A DNA stretch of 64,000 nt from Crocinitomicaceae bacterium (GTDB taxonomy: Bacteria; Bacteroidota; Bacteroidia; Flavobacteriales_D; Crocinitomicaceae): assembly GCA_016719925.1 (NCBI GenBank), contig JADJYC010000004.1:1-64000 (forward strand), given 5' to 3'. Shown here piece after piece: positions 36,705-47,057 of this stretch; within the stretch, counting starts at the first letter, position 1, and each line of letters begins with the position of its first letter. The notes under the pieces are model-generated. The model was not told the DNA's origin and made no database searches. It was given only the letters and a program-made list of their open reading frames with translations. A program made the translations under genes and the position numbers.

Positions 36705-37725
36705 GATTTATAATTTTGTAATGCATTCAATAATATTTTATTTTCTTCCGGAGTTCCAACGGTAATTCGAAGACAATTTTTCACGACTGAATTTCTGTTG
36801 CGAACAACCAGCTTTTGTTCTGTGAGATATGCATATATTTTATCAGCATCTGTTACTTCTGCAAGTATAAAATTTCCATCTGAAGGATAGGTTTTTTTTA
36901 CAATCTGCATTGAATTCAAGTTCCTTTCCAATTCAATTTTTCTGATTTAATCAAATTTATTCTTTTAAACGTTTCATCGCTTTTTTCCAACGCAATCAGC
37001 GCAGCATTCTGATTCAATGCGCTCACATTGTAAGGTGGTTTGACTTTATTAAACCAGTTAATTATTTCAGGTTTTGCATAAGCCATACCAACTCTTGCAG
37101 CCGCCAATCCCCATGCTTTACTGAAGGTTTGTGAGATAATCAGATTCGGAAATTCATTCAATCTTTTTATCCAGGATTCCTGTTCACTAAAATCAATATA
37201 CGCTTCATCTATAAATACAACTCCATTAAATGATTGCAAAATTTCTTCAATTCTGTCAATTGAATTTCCGGTTGGATTATTGGGTGAACAAATGAAAATT
37301 AATTTAATGGACGGATCACTCAAAAACGGTTTGGTTAAATCAAAATCAATCTGAAATTCTGAATTGAAAGGAACTTTAATTAATTCCACATCATTAATAG
37401 CTGCGCTAACTTCATACATTCCGTAAGTCGGTGAAAAAGTCAACGCTTTATCCTTTCCGGGTTCACAAAAAATACGGAAAGTCAAATCAATTACCTCATC
37501 ACTTCCATTGCCAATAAATATAGAATTTGCAAATACAGATTTCAGTTCAGCCAATTTTGATTTCAATTTTTTCTGATACGGATCCGGATATCTATTCAAA
37601 TCTCCAAAAGGATTTTCATTGGCGTCCAGAAAAATTCCATCCGATCCCTTGTACTCATCCCTTGCACTGGAATACGGCTTCAGTTTCTGAATATTCGGTC
37701 TGATTAATTCGTCAAGTGTTTTCAT
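36701..37725 (-). CDS. hisC: Histidinol-phosphate aminotransferase (one frameshift)
   Basis: PLP enzyme converting imidazole-acetol phosphate to histidinol phosphate. N-terminal part 36916-37725 has LDANENPFGDLNRYPDPYQ, IFICSPNNPTGN, VVFIDEAYIDFS and the PLP Lys in SQTFSKAWGLAAARVG; the last 70 residues, with RNSVVKNCLRITVGTPEENK, are in another frame from 36701. One A added to A5 near 36938 gives SEKIELERNLNSMQIV and joins them. Restored 342 aa is normal. Overlaps hisB and hisD by 4 bp each. Confidence 0.95.
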
Positions 37726-39008
37726 TTTTTCAATTTTTTAAGTCTGACTGTCACTGCATTTTTGTGTGCAAAAAGTTGTTCTGCTTCAGCCATTTCTTCA
37801 ATTGCCGGCCCAATATTTTGAATTCCTTTTTTGGAAATTTTCTGAAAGGTTATTTTTCTTACAAAGCTGTCCAGTGATACACCGCTGTAATTTCTCGCAA
37901 AGCCATTGGTGGGGAGCGTGTGATTGGTTCCGCTTGCATAATCACCTGCGCTTTCACATGCGTATTTTCCGATAAAAACGGATCCTGCATTTACCACTTT
38001 TTTTGTCAATTCATCAGCATTATCGCAAGCAAGAATTAAATGTTCAGGCGCATACAAATTACTGAATTGCATACACTCTTTTTCTGTTTTGAACTGAATG
38101 GCAAGACTGTTTTTCAGTGCTTCAGCAGCAACATCTTTTCTTGGCAATTTTGTAAGCTGTTTTTTTAACTCTGTTTGTATCGATGCAATAATTTTAGCCG
38201 ATGTACTCAACAATATCACCTGACTGTCGGCTCCGTGCTCAGCCTGAGACAACAAATCTGCCGCAACAAATTCTGCATCTGCATTTTTATCTGCAATAAT
38301 TAATACTTCACTTGGACCGGCAGGCATGTCAATGGCTGCACCAAAATTTTGTGCGCGTTGTTTGGCTGCGGTTACATATTGATTTCCGGGGCCAAAAATT
38401 TTTGATACCGCGGGAATTGTTTTTGTTCCAAATGTCATTGCTCCAATTGCCTGAATTCCACCAACTGAAAAAACTGAAGTAACACCAGTCAATTTTGCAC
38501 AATATAAAATGGCCGGATTTATTTTTCCGTTCTTATCAGGTGGTGTGCAAAGAATAATTTCCCTGCAACCGGCCAGCTTAGCCGGAATAGCCAACATCAG
38601 AACCGTTGAAAACAACGGGGCAGTTCCACCCGGAATGTAAATCCCTACCTTTTCAATACCGCGTGATTCTCTCCAGCAAACCACGCCGGAAGTGGTCTCA
38701 ATTTTCTGAATTTTTTCTTTTTGTTCTTTGTGAAATTTACTGATGTTTTCAAATGCAACATCAATTGAATCTTTCAGTTTTTTAGAAATCTTCTTTGAAC
38801 TGTTTTTCAATTCACCTTCTTCAATTTTCAAACTTTTTAGATTTGCTTTGTCAAATTTTTCAGTGTATTCATACAACGCTTTGTCTCCCTTTTTACGGAT
38901 ATTATCAAAGACTTCATCGACAATCTGATCAAGCTGTGCGACAGATTTTGCAGGCCGTCTGACAAGTGATGCCCACTCTTTCAAATCCGGATTTATTAGT
39001 GTTTTCAT
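37722..39008 (-). CDS. hisD: Histidinol dehydrogenase
   Basis: Zinc enzyme catalysing the last two oxidations to histidine, 428 aa, uninterrupted. Signatures: GIYIPGGTAPLFSTVLMLA, CTPPDKNGKI, IFGPGNQYVTAAKQ, DMPAGPSEVLIIAD, SQAEHGADSQVIL (zinc/catalytic His) and YASGTNHTLPTNGFAR. It follows hisG after 17 nt. Confidence 0.97.
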   Translation of the reverse strand: MKTLINPDLKEWASLVRRPAKSVAQLDQIVDEVFDNIRKKGDKALYEYTEKFDKANLKSLKIEEGELKNSSKKISKKLKDSIDVAFENISKFHKEQKEKIQKIETTSGVVCWRESRGIEKVGIYIPGGTAPLFSTVLMLAIPAKLAGCREIILCTPPDKNGKINPAILYCAKLTGVTSVFSVGGIQAIGAMTFGTKTIPAVSKIFGPGNQYVTAAKQRAQNFGAAIDMPAGPSEVLIIADKNADAEFVAADLLSQAEHGADSQVILLSTSAKIIASIQTELKKQLTKLPRKDVAAEALKNSLAIQFKTEKECMQFSNLYAPEHLILACDNADELTKKVVNAGSVFIGKYACESAGDYASGTNHTLPTNGFARNYSGVSLDSFVRKITFQKISKKGIQNIGPAIEEMAEAEQLFAHKNAVTVRLKKLKK

Positions 39009-39025
39009 GTCTTCGAATTTTTAAA

Positions 39026-39881
39026 TTAAAGAATCATTTTTTCAATCGGTACGACTAAAATTCCCTGCGCTCCGTTTTCCTTCAACTGATCAATGATATC
39101 CCAAAACTGATCTTCCTTAACAACCGAGTGAATGCTGCTCCAGCCTGCTTCTGCCAGCGGAAGAATTGTAGGGCTTTTCATTCCGGGCAAAATTTTTGAA
39201 ATTGCTTCCAGTGATTCATTCGGCGCATTTAAAAGGATGTATTTATTCTCTGAAGAATTTCTCACCGCGCGAATGCGAAATAATAATTTTTCCAGAATCG
39301 CGCTTTTGTTTTCAGACAGATTTGGGTTTGAAATTAAAACCGCTTCACTTTTTGTAACTACCTCAACCTCTTTCAAACCATTCATAAGCAGTGTACTTCC
39401 AGTGCTCACTATATCAAATATTCCATCTGCCAAACCAATTCCGGGAGCAATTTCCACTACCACCAATCATCTCAATTTCAGCATTGATTTTATTTGCATT
39501 AAAAAAATCTCTGAGAATTTTTGGATACGATGTTGCGACTTTTTTTCCGTTGAAAAAATCTAAACCAGGGTAATTTTCATCTTTCGGAATAGCCAATGAT
39601 AGTTTGCATTTTGCAAAACCAAGTTTCTCTGAAACAAGAACATTTTTATTTTTTTCAAGCACTTCATTTTCTCCCAGTATTCCGATATCGGCAACACCTT
39701 GTTCAACATATTGCGGAATGTCATCATCACGTAGAAACAGAATTTCAATTGGAAAATTTTCTGAAACAGATTTCAGTTTTCGGTCACCGTTGGAAATTTT
39801 AATCCCGCATTGAGTCAGCAAACCAATTGACTTCTCGCTTAATCTTCCTGATTTTTGAATGGCAATTTTTAATTTACTCAT
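39026..39881 (-). CDS. hisG: ATP phosphoribosyltransferase, long form (frameshifted)
   Basis: First, committed step of the pathway, normally feedback-inhibited by histidine. ATG at 39881 starts MSKLKIAIQKSGRLSEKS; DIGILGENEVLEK and KVATSYPKILRDFF are in the first part. The frame breaks near 39465; in the next frame VEIAPGIGLADGIFDIVSTG continues, and the C-terminal ACT-like regulatory domain (GMKSPTILPLAEAGWSSIHS ... GAQGILVVPIEKMIL) follows, marking the long hexameric form that needs no HisZ. Restored length about 285 aa. It follows the attenuator by about 48 nt. Confidence 0.95.
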
Positions 39882-39928
39882 TTTACTTTTTTTTGTGTCT
39901 GAGTAGATCAAAAAGGGATACAAACAAA

Positions 39929-39957
39929 AAACCCGTCTGATCTGCTCAGACGGGTTT
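39929..39957 (-). terminator. his attenuator terminator
   Basis: On the minus strand AAACCCGTCTGA, loop GCAGA, TCAGACGGGTTT and then TTTG: a 12-bp perfect stem with T-run, 48 bp before hisG and 27 bp after the leader peptide stop. The 5' arm bases CGTCTGAG (39945-39952) can pair instead with CTCAGGCG (39996-40003) in the leader reading frame, giving an antiterminator. Confidence 0.9.
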
Positions 39958-39983
39958 TGAAATATCTTTTTATTACATATATA

Positions 39984-40043
39984 TCATCTCCAGCTCGCCT
40001 GAGTGCAAGTGTGATGATGATGATGTAACTGGTTAAAATTCAT
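39984..40043 (-). CDS. hisL: Histidine leader peptide
   Basis: 19 codons, MNFNQLHHHHHTCTQASWR, with five consecutive His codons (CAT x4, CAC). It lies between a strong promoter (40064-40094) and a terminator (39929-39957) ahead of hisG. In the classical his attenuation mechanism, ribosomes stalled at His codons leave the following mRNA free to form an antiterminator. Here CTCAGGCG, inside codons 14-16 just after the His run, is complementary (one G-U) to the terminator's 5' arm; a ribosome reaching the stop would cover it. Too short for standard gene calling, but all elements are in place. Confidence 0.9.
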   Translation of the reverse strand: MNFNQLHHHHHTCTQASWR

Positions 40044-40063
40044 TTTTTGTTTTTTGAACGGTA

Positions 40064-40094
40064 CAAATGTAGGATCTATTTTCTTAATTCCAAA
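40064..40094 (-). promoter_or_regulatory. his operon promoter
   Basis: On the minus strand TTTG (40094-40091), exactly 19 nt, then TACATTTG (40071-40064): a full match to the Bacteroidota consensus TTTG-N19-TAnnTTTG. Transcription would start near 40057, about 14 nt before the leader ATG at 40043. Confidence 0.85.
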
Positions 40095-40146
40095 AAAATA
40101 ATTGAAATTTCCTCAATGTCCCTACTCAACGTTCATTTAAATAATC

Positions 40147-40186
40147 AAAAAAATCCCCTGTCAGAAATTTTTCCAACAGAGGATTT
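40147..40186 (-). terminator. Terminator of the 40206-40588 gene
   Basis: AAATCCCCTGT (40151-40161) pairs with ACAGAGGATTT (40176-40186) with one mismatch; on the minus strand the stem is followed by a run of seven T. It lies 20 bp after the gene's restored stop. Confidence 0.75.
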
Positions 40187-40205
40187 CAAAATAAAATTCA
40201 AACAA

Positions 40206-40588
40206 TTAATGCTGAATGTTTTTGTGTTTTTCTTCTTGCTTTTTTTGTGCTCTTCAGCGTTTTGATCAAAAATAACAGCCTGTTCTGTTGTAAGCACCCC
40301 ACGCAGTTTTGCACGCGTTGCCTCTTTTTCTGCTTTCATTTTTTCATGCAGCGCCTTTTGTTCTTCACGGTATTTATCCATTTGTAAAATGTGTGCCAGA
40401 TTTATATCATAAACAGATTTGGTCTGAGCATCCGTCAGACTAAGTTCTGACTTCATTTTTTCCGTTCGTTTATTGGCTCTTTCTTCTGCAGTAAGTTTGT
40501 CATTTTCTCCACCAGGTTCCTGTGAAAATGAAATAACCGAAATTGTCATGAACAATGTCATAAAAATGGAATTCAAAATAGTTTTCAT
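40206..40588 (-). CDS. Exported helical protein, Spy/DUF4890-like (frameshift near the end)
   Basis: Signal peptide (MKTILNSIFMTLFMTISVIS, FSQ at 21-23), then a charged helical protein with LTAEERANKRTEKMKSELSL, TDAQTKSVYDINL and KLRGVLTTEQAVIFDQNAEE, a layout like the periplasmic Spy/CpxP or DUF4890 proteins. As sequenced the frame runs on to 40145 into the terminator; in the frame shifted after the A-run near 40250 it ends KKQEEKHKNIQH with a stop at 40206-40208, just before the terminator, which I prefer. It is divergent from the T9SS gene at 40840. Role unknown, possibly envelope stress. Confidence 0.7.
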
Positions 40589-40839
40589 ACGTATTAGTTT
40601 TAGTTTTCTCTATGACTGCCAAAATCCTTACAGGTTTAATTGCCAAAGAAAATGACGCTGAAACGAACACAGTAAAGCAATATAGTGTAGGGTTTTTGGC
40701 ATTTTAAACAGATTTTGTTAGAAATCTATTAAAGCAACTTCCCAAAAATGCTCAATTGCCCAAAAACCGCCAAAAATCAATACATTCACATGCAACTATT
40801 TTGTACGGTGCATAGTCTACTATTCATAAATAAAAAAAA

Positions 40840-43609
40840 ATGAACAAAATAAAATTTCTTCTTCCATTGTTTTCATTGCTGACATTGTTCAGTTTTAATT
40901 CATCTGCAGCTCACATTGCAGGAGGAAATATAGCATACGAATGCACGGGAGTCCCAAATCAATTTACAATTACGTTAACATTATACAGAGATTGCAATGG
41001 AGTTTCTGCTCCAACCAGTCCTAGCATTGTGTTTTCAAATGATTGCGGAGCAACAAATCCATCTTTATTTTTAACACTTCAGTCATCCAGTGAGGTTTCT
41101 CAGTTATGTACTCCTGAAATTCCCAACAGTACTTGTGGAACAGGTTCATTACCGGGTATGGAAGAATATATTTACACAGGAACAGTGACGTTGAATCCAG
41201 TTTGTGATGCCTGGACAATGAGTTATCAGGTGTGTGACAGAAATCCCTCAACCAATCTGGTAGGAACAAATTATTTTTACATAAAATCAACTATCAATTC
41301 TGCTACTGCAGCTTGCAACAACTCACCGATTATTACCAGTCAGCCAATTCCATATGTGTGTACTAACGTACCAGTGTCATATGACTTTGGTGTTTTGGAG
41401 CCGGATGGAAATACGTTAAACTTCTCATTGGTTAATGCACTAGGATCTGGTGGTGTTAACATCACTTACGTAGGTGGATATAGCGCTGCTGTACCAATTC
41501 CGGGAATAACAATCAACCCGACTTCAGGTCAGTTAAATTTTATTCCAACCGTACCTGGAAATTATGTTGTGACAGTAATGATTGAAGAGTATGATGCGAT
41601 GGGAAATCTTGTCGGAACAATGATGCATGATATTCAGTTTGTTGTTCAGGTTTGTCCAAATACTCCTCCAAACGCACCTCTTACAATTACCAACTTTGAC
41701 AACTTTGGTACAAATGCAGTTTTCAGCGGAAATACAATCACACTTTGCACAGATGATCAGTTTTGTTTTGATGTGGTTTTTGATGATCCGGATATGGGAG
41801 ATGATCTTGTGCTGACTTCAAATATCGATTTATTTTTACCCGGAGCAACATTTACACAAACAGGAACAAATCCTACTACGGCAACAATTTGCTGGACATT
41901 TCAGGCAGGTTATACCGGTTCAATTATTTCTGTTGTTGCAAGTGATGAAGTTTGCCCGGTGCCGGGTATCGCCTCTTTTCCAATCATTCTTGATGTGCCG
42001 CCACCATTAAATCCTGGATTAGATAGTGTGGTTGCATTTTGTGATGATGCAGGACTGCTTAATTTAGTTGACATGCTGGGTGGTTCTCCGCAGACTGGGG
42101 GTGTATGGGTAGATGCAGGAAATGATCCGGTAAATCCACTTGCCAATACAGATACGCTTGCAAATGGTGTTTATGAGTATATTCTGGGCGATGTTACCTC
42201 AGGGTCTTATGCTTCAGCTGAAGTGTATGCCACCATTACTGGCTTCACTGCAAACTGGGTATTGGATAGTTTATCAAATGGTGATTGCGGAGGAGGAGAT
42301 GATGGTACTGCATTCGTAAATAACATTAACGGCAGCGGCGGACCATTTGAAGTGGAATGGATTCTCAACGGTACAACAGTTGAAACGGTGAATGTGAATT
42401 CTGGCGGTTCGTCGTATCAAATGATTTGGGAATAGGAAACTGGACTGTACAAATAACTAATCAGGAAGGATGCGGATGGAGTCAGAGTTTTGTAATCAGC
42501 GAACCACCTCCGCTGTCACTGAATTTTATCTCAAATGAACCAACATGTAACGGATTCTCTGATGGATCAGTTACTGCAAACCTGACAAACGGAACGTTAC
42601 CTTTCACTCCTGTAATGACAAATGCGGCAGGCACTCAGCTTGAATCTTGGCGGCGGAACTACAATTAATACATTGTCTTCTGGTTGGTATTATACGAGTG
42701 TAACAGATGGAAACGGATGTTTTGTTGAAGATTCACTATTTGATTTTACAATTACTTATCCTGACTCATTATATTTTGTAGAACTGGGAACTGATCCTGC
42801 CTATTGCAGAATGTTCGGTTACCAGTCTGGTAACGGCGTGGTTTACGCAGCAGCAGCCGGAGGCACTCCTGACTACGATTATGAATGGACTTATCTTTTA
42901 ACCGGGCAAACTTCAACAAGTACAACTTGGGGTGGCAGAAATCCGGGACAATATCAAATTGTCGCAACGGATGATAATGGTTGTACTTTAACTGCAATTG
43001 TAACACTCGACTCATTAAATCCTCTTGCTGATTTTGAAATGACTTCACCTCAGTTCACATCCGATTATTTTGGTACGGCGCCGGTTGATGTTCATTTTGT
43101 AAATCAGTCCATGTATTTTGCAAATCCAAATGATCCAAATGCAGATACGACGTTCTTCTGGAATTTTAACGCACCTTCAGGTGACTGGATTTTAAGTACA
43201 GATGTTTTTGAAACTTTTGATTCAACTTATTTATCCTCCGGAGAATTCAATGTTTGTCTTGTAGCATTAAATAAAAACGGATGTTCAGATACGCTTTGCA
43301 AACCATTGATAATTTATGACCCGCTTGCTTTTGTGCCAGTCAATGTATTTACCCCAGATGGTGATAATGCAAACAACACATTTACATTTATTCACTACTC
43401 ACAGGCTGTTGCTGAATTCTCTTGTATAATTGTAAACAGATGGGGAGTAAAAGTTTTTGAAATGAGTGCTATCACAGATGAGTGGGAGAACGGACAGAAA
43501 TGGTGATATGGTCACTGATGGAACCTACTTCTATACATATACTGGAGTAGCAACAAATGGTACTGAATTCAGCGGACAGGGAACTGTTCAGTTGATCAAT
43601 AAAAAATAA
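40840..43609 (+). CDS. T9SS type B (gliding-associated C-terminal) surface protein 1, frameshifted
   Basis: Signal peptide LLTLFSFNSSAAH, then a large beta-rich region with repeated Cys-containing modules (NNSPIITSQPIPYVC, NTPPNAPLTITNFDNFG) similar to those of big Bacteroidota adhesins, SprB-like units (NEPTCNGFSDGSVTANLTNG), and a type B sorting domain (FVPVNVFTPDGDNANNTFTF, NRWGVKVFE, GQGTVQLINKK). Frame breaks near 42425, 42645 and 43490 divide it into four pieces; each rejoins into expected sequence (for example ITDEW-DGTDRNGDMVTDG). Full length about 920 aa. Type B proteins are exported by T9SS and stay on the surface or in polymers. First of three tandem relatives. Confidence 0.85.
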
Positions 43610-43615
43610 TTTAAG

Positions 43616-46600
43616 ATGAAAATATCAGGAAGAATGTCCTTCAAGAAGGTTCAGGCAGCTTTATCAATTGTATTGTTGTTTATATCACCTGATATTTATT
43701 CGCAATTAAATGCGAACGGAGCCTACCTGATCGGTAATCAGGTTGAAGTTGGTATCAGAAATCAGGGACATGAAGGTGCTCCTGATCTGGTTGGTTCACA
43801 CAGCCGCACCAATTCGGGGACAGATGTATATCTTGGATTTGTTGCCAATCCGCAAAATGACGGATGGGGTGATTATGACGGAGATTTTTTTACTCCGGGT
43901 GCACCAGAAAACGGATTTGGTATTGAAATAAATGGCATGAATTATTCCAATAACGGAGTAAACATGTCAGGAAGCTGGGATCCTACTCAGTATGAAATTC
44001 CGGGATCATTGAGCAACTATCAGCAAATCGGTGACTGTATCAGTGTTGAATGGAATGGCTCTATTAACAACGTTGCTGTTAAGCTTGTCTACTCATTAAA
44101 TATCACTCAGCTCTACTATACAACTGATGTTACAATTACAAATAATACCGGCTCAACTTTAAACGATGTTTATTATTACAGAAATCTCGATCCTGATAAT
44201 AATGAAGAGTTAAATTTTGATTATGTGACAGATAACACAATTGTTTCTCAGCCTACACCCGGTTGTGAAAAAGCATTGGTATCTGCAACACAAAGTACAC
44301 CCTGGTTATCTTATATCGGACTGGCAGGAATTGGTCCTAATTTCAGAGTAAGTTTCGGCGGATTTTCAAATCGTGATGCTTCAGACATTTGGAATGGAAC
44401 CGGCGGAATGACCGGAACACCGGGTGCTAATGTAGTGGATGATATCGCTATTTCACTTGCATATAAAATTGCAACATTACCAAACGGCGCCAGTGAAAAT
44501 TTTCAATTCAGTGTAATTCTTGATCAGAATCAAATCGATGCTGCCCTTGCCAGCTTATACTTTTTTGATTTTGTTGGCGGAACAGGAACTGCTCCTGCTT
44601 ATTGTGAACCATTAGTTGATACTGTGTATACCTGTGCTGGTGTTCCTGCAACAATTTCAGTTGAAGGTCCAAACACCGGTGACTATACATGGCAGTGGTC
44701 ACCAACCACAGATTTAAGTGTTACAACGGGTACAGTCACACAGGCGTCTCCCAACAGTACCACTACATATACAGTTACAGGAACCCCAACTGGTTTATGC
44801 GTTAGTTCACAAATTATAAAAGAAATTGTTGTTGATTTAACTCAGGGTCCTGAAATTGATATTACAGATCCGGGTTCACAGTGCGGCTCATTTGATTTAA
44901 CGACATTGATAGTAACAGATCCAAATAATACGCCGGGAACTGTGATAGAATTTTATGGTGTAATTCCGGACAGTGCAGATCAGGTTGCAGGTATCTGGCC
45001 TTCCAACATGATTGGTCCGGGGGATGTTGTTTACGTAGTCATTGCTGATCCTGTCGGAGGGTGTTATGCTTATGAACAGGTGATCATAGATTTTGGGGGT
45101 ACCGGTGCTGCAGGAAATGATTCAACTGTTACTATGTGCAATTTCGGTGGAAATACATTGACCATTGAAGATTATCTTTCATCAGGTTCAGCAACAAGCG
45201 GATCATGGTCTGAGACAACATCATCTCCATCCGGTCAGTTTAATAGTTCAACAACCATTTTTAATGCAGGTGGTTTGGCTGGCACTTATACATTTGAATA
45301 TTTTGTTCCCGGTGTAGGCGGATGTCCGGATGACGTTTCTGAAATTACTGTAATTCTGAATGCTGAACCGCTTGCAGATTTTGAGTACATAGTGAACGGA
45401 CAATCATCGGCTAACGGACTTTCAAGTGCGTGTATTTCAAATCCGATTACGCTGGATAACAATTCAATTGCCGGTGGAGGTGGAGCTGTAATAACAACAA
45501 ACACCTGGACTTATGGAGATGGCAATGGATCTGCACTCGCAAATCCTGCAGCATTTCAATATAGTTCAACTGGGACATATACAATCACACTAACAGTAAC
45601 CACCAATCAGGGATGTACCGATTCCTACTCCATGCCAATTACAATTACTACAGCACCAACAATGGCATTGACTGTTGGTGAACCATCCTGTTATCAGTTT
45701 ACGGATGGATCTCTTACAATTAATACAGCAGGCGGAGGACCATACACCTATGTTATTTCAAATGCATCAGGTACACAAATAAATATTGGCGGAACAAACA
45801 CAGTAAATAATATTGGAAGCGGTTGGTATTACCTCAACGTGGATGATGGTTCGGGATGTGCGGGAATAGATTCTGTTTTCATTGGACAGCCAGACGCAAT
45901 TGATGTGGATTTGAATGTGACTCAGCCATTATGTTACGGATATAATACCGGTTCTGCAATTGTTGATACAGTATATAATTACACCGGCAATTATAATCAG
46001 GTAAGTTATTTCTGGAATCCAAATCCAAGCGGAACGAATGGGTTAGGTGCTGACTCATTAATGAATTTACCTCCGGGCACGTATGCGCTTACAATTAATG
46101 ATGACAATGGATGCTCTGAAGTTTTTGATTTTACTATTTCATATCCTGATTCATTGTATTTTGTTCAACTTGGAACTGAACCTGCAAGCTGCCGTGTTTT
46201 TGACTGGCAGATAGGACACGGTGTTGTATATGCCGCAGCATCCGGTGATAATCCAAATTACTCATATGAGTGGACAAATCTTACTACCGGTGCAACATCC
46301 AATAATACAACATGGGGTGGTTTAAATCCGGGCGATTATCAGATTATAGTAACCGATATGAAAGGCTGTACTTTAACAGCAATTGTAACTGTTGATGAGA
46401 TGTTCCCGAATGCAGATTTTGAAATGACGTCACCACAATTCACTTCAAATTATTTTGGAACTGCTGTTGTAGATGTTCATTTTGAAAATCTTTCAACTGA
46501 TTTTGCAAACCCAAATGATCCAAATGCTGATACAACCTTCTTCTGGAATTTTGATGACGGAAATCCATGGATACTAAGTCTTGATTTATACGAAACATTT

Positions 46601-46997
46601 GACAGAACATACACTGAAGGTGGAACTTTTGATATTTGTTTGGTGGCTATCAATTCAAACGGGTGCACTGATACAGTTTGTAAACCATTGGTAATTTATA
46701 ACCCGCTTGCGTTTATTCCAGTCGACGTTTTCACCCCAGACGGAGATGATATGAACGATGAATTTACTTTCAAAGAATATGCTGAAGGTGTTTCTGAATT
46801 TTATTGTCTCATTGTAAACAGATGGGGGAGTAAAAATGCATGAAATGAATCACATCACAAGTTCATGGGATGGAAAAGACATGAATGGTGACCAGTGTCA
46901 TGATGGGGTTTATTTCTACACTTATCGTGGAAGTGCTGAAAACGGAACACCGTTTGAAGGTCAGGGAACAATTCAGATTATAAACAGTAAAAAATAA
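43616..46997 (+). CDS. T9SS type B surface protein 2, frameshift near C-terminus
   Basis: About 1126 aa. Signal peptide ending SPDIYSQ, an N-terminal jelly-roll-like region with repeated N/D/G turns (NGAYLIGNQVEVGIRNQGHE), a PKD-type domain (NTWTYGDGNGSALANPAAFQ, YSSTGTYTITLTV), two SprB-like units (GEPSCYQFTDGSLTINTAGG) and the type B end (FIPVDVFTPDGDDMNDEFTF). The frame breaks at GGGGG (about 46827): one G fewer gives NRWGVKMHEMNHITSSWDGK, and the gene ends IINSKK at 46997. It starts 6 nt after protein 1 and shares its last 300 residues closely. Confidence 0.88.
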
Positions 46998-47057
46998 ATT
47001 GCTTCTCAGTTTTTTTCTGCGTAATTTTCAAGAGAACACAATTTAACATCATTCAAC

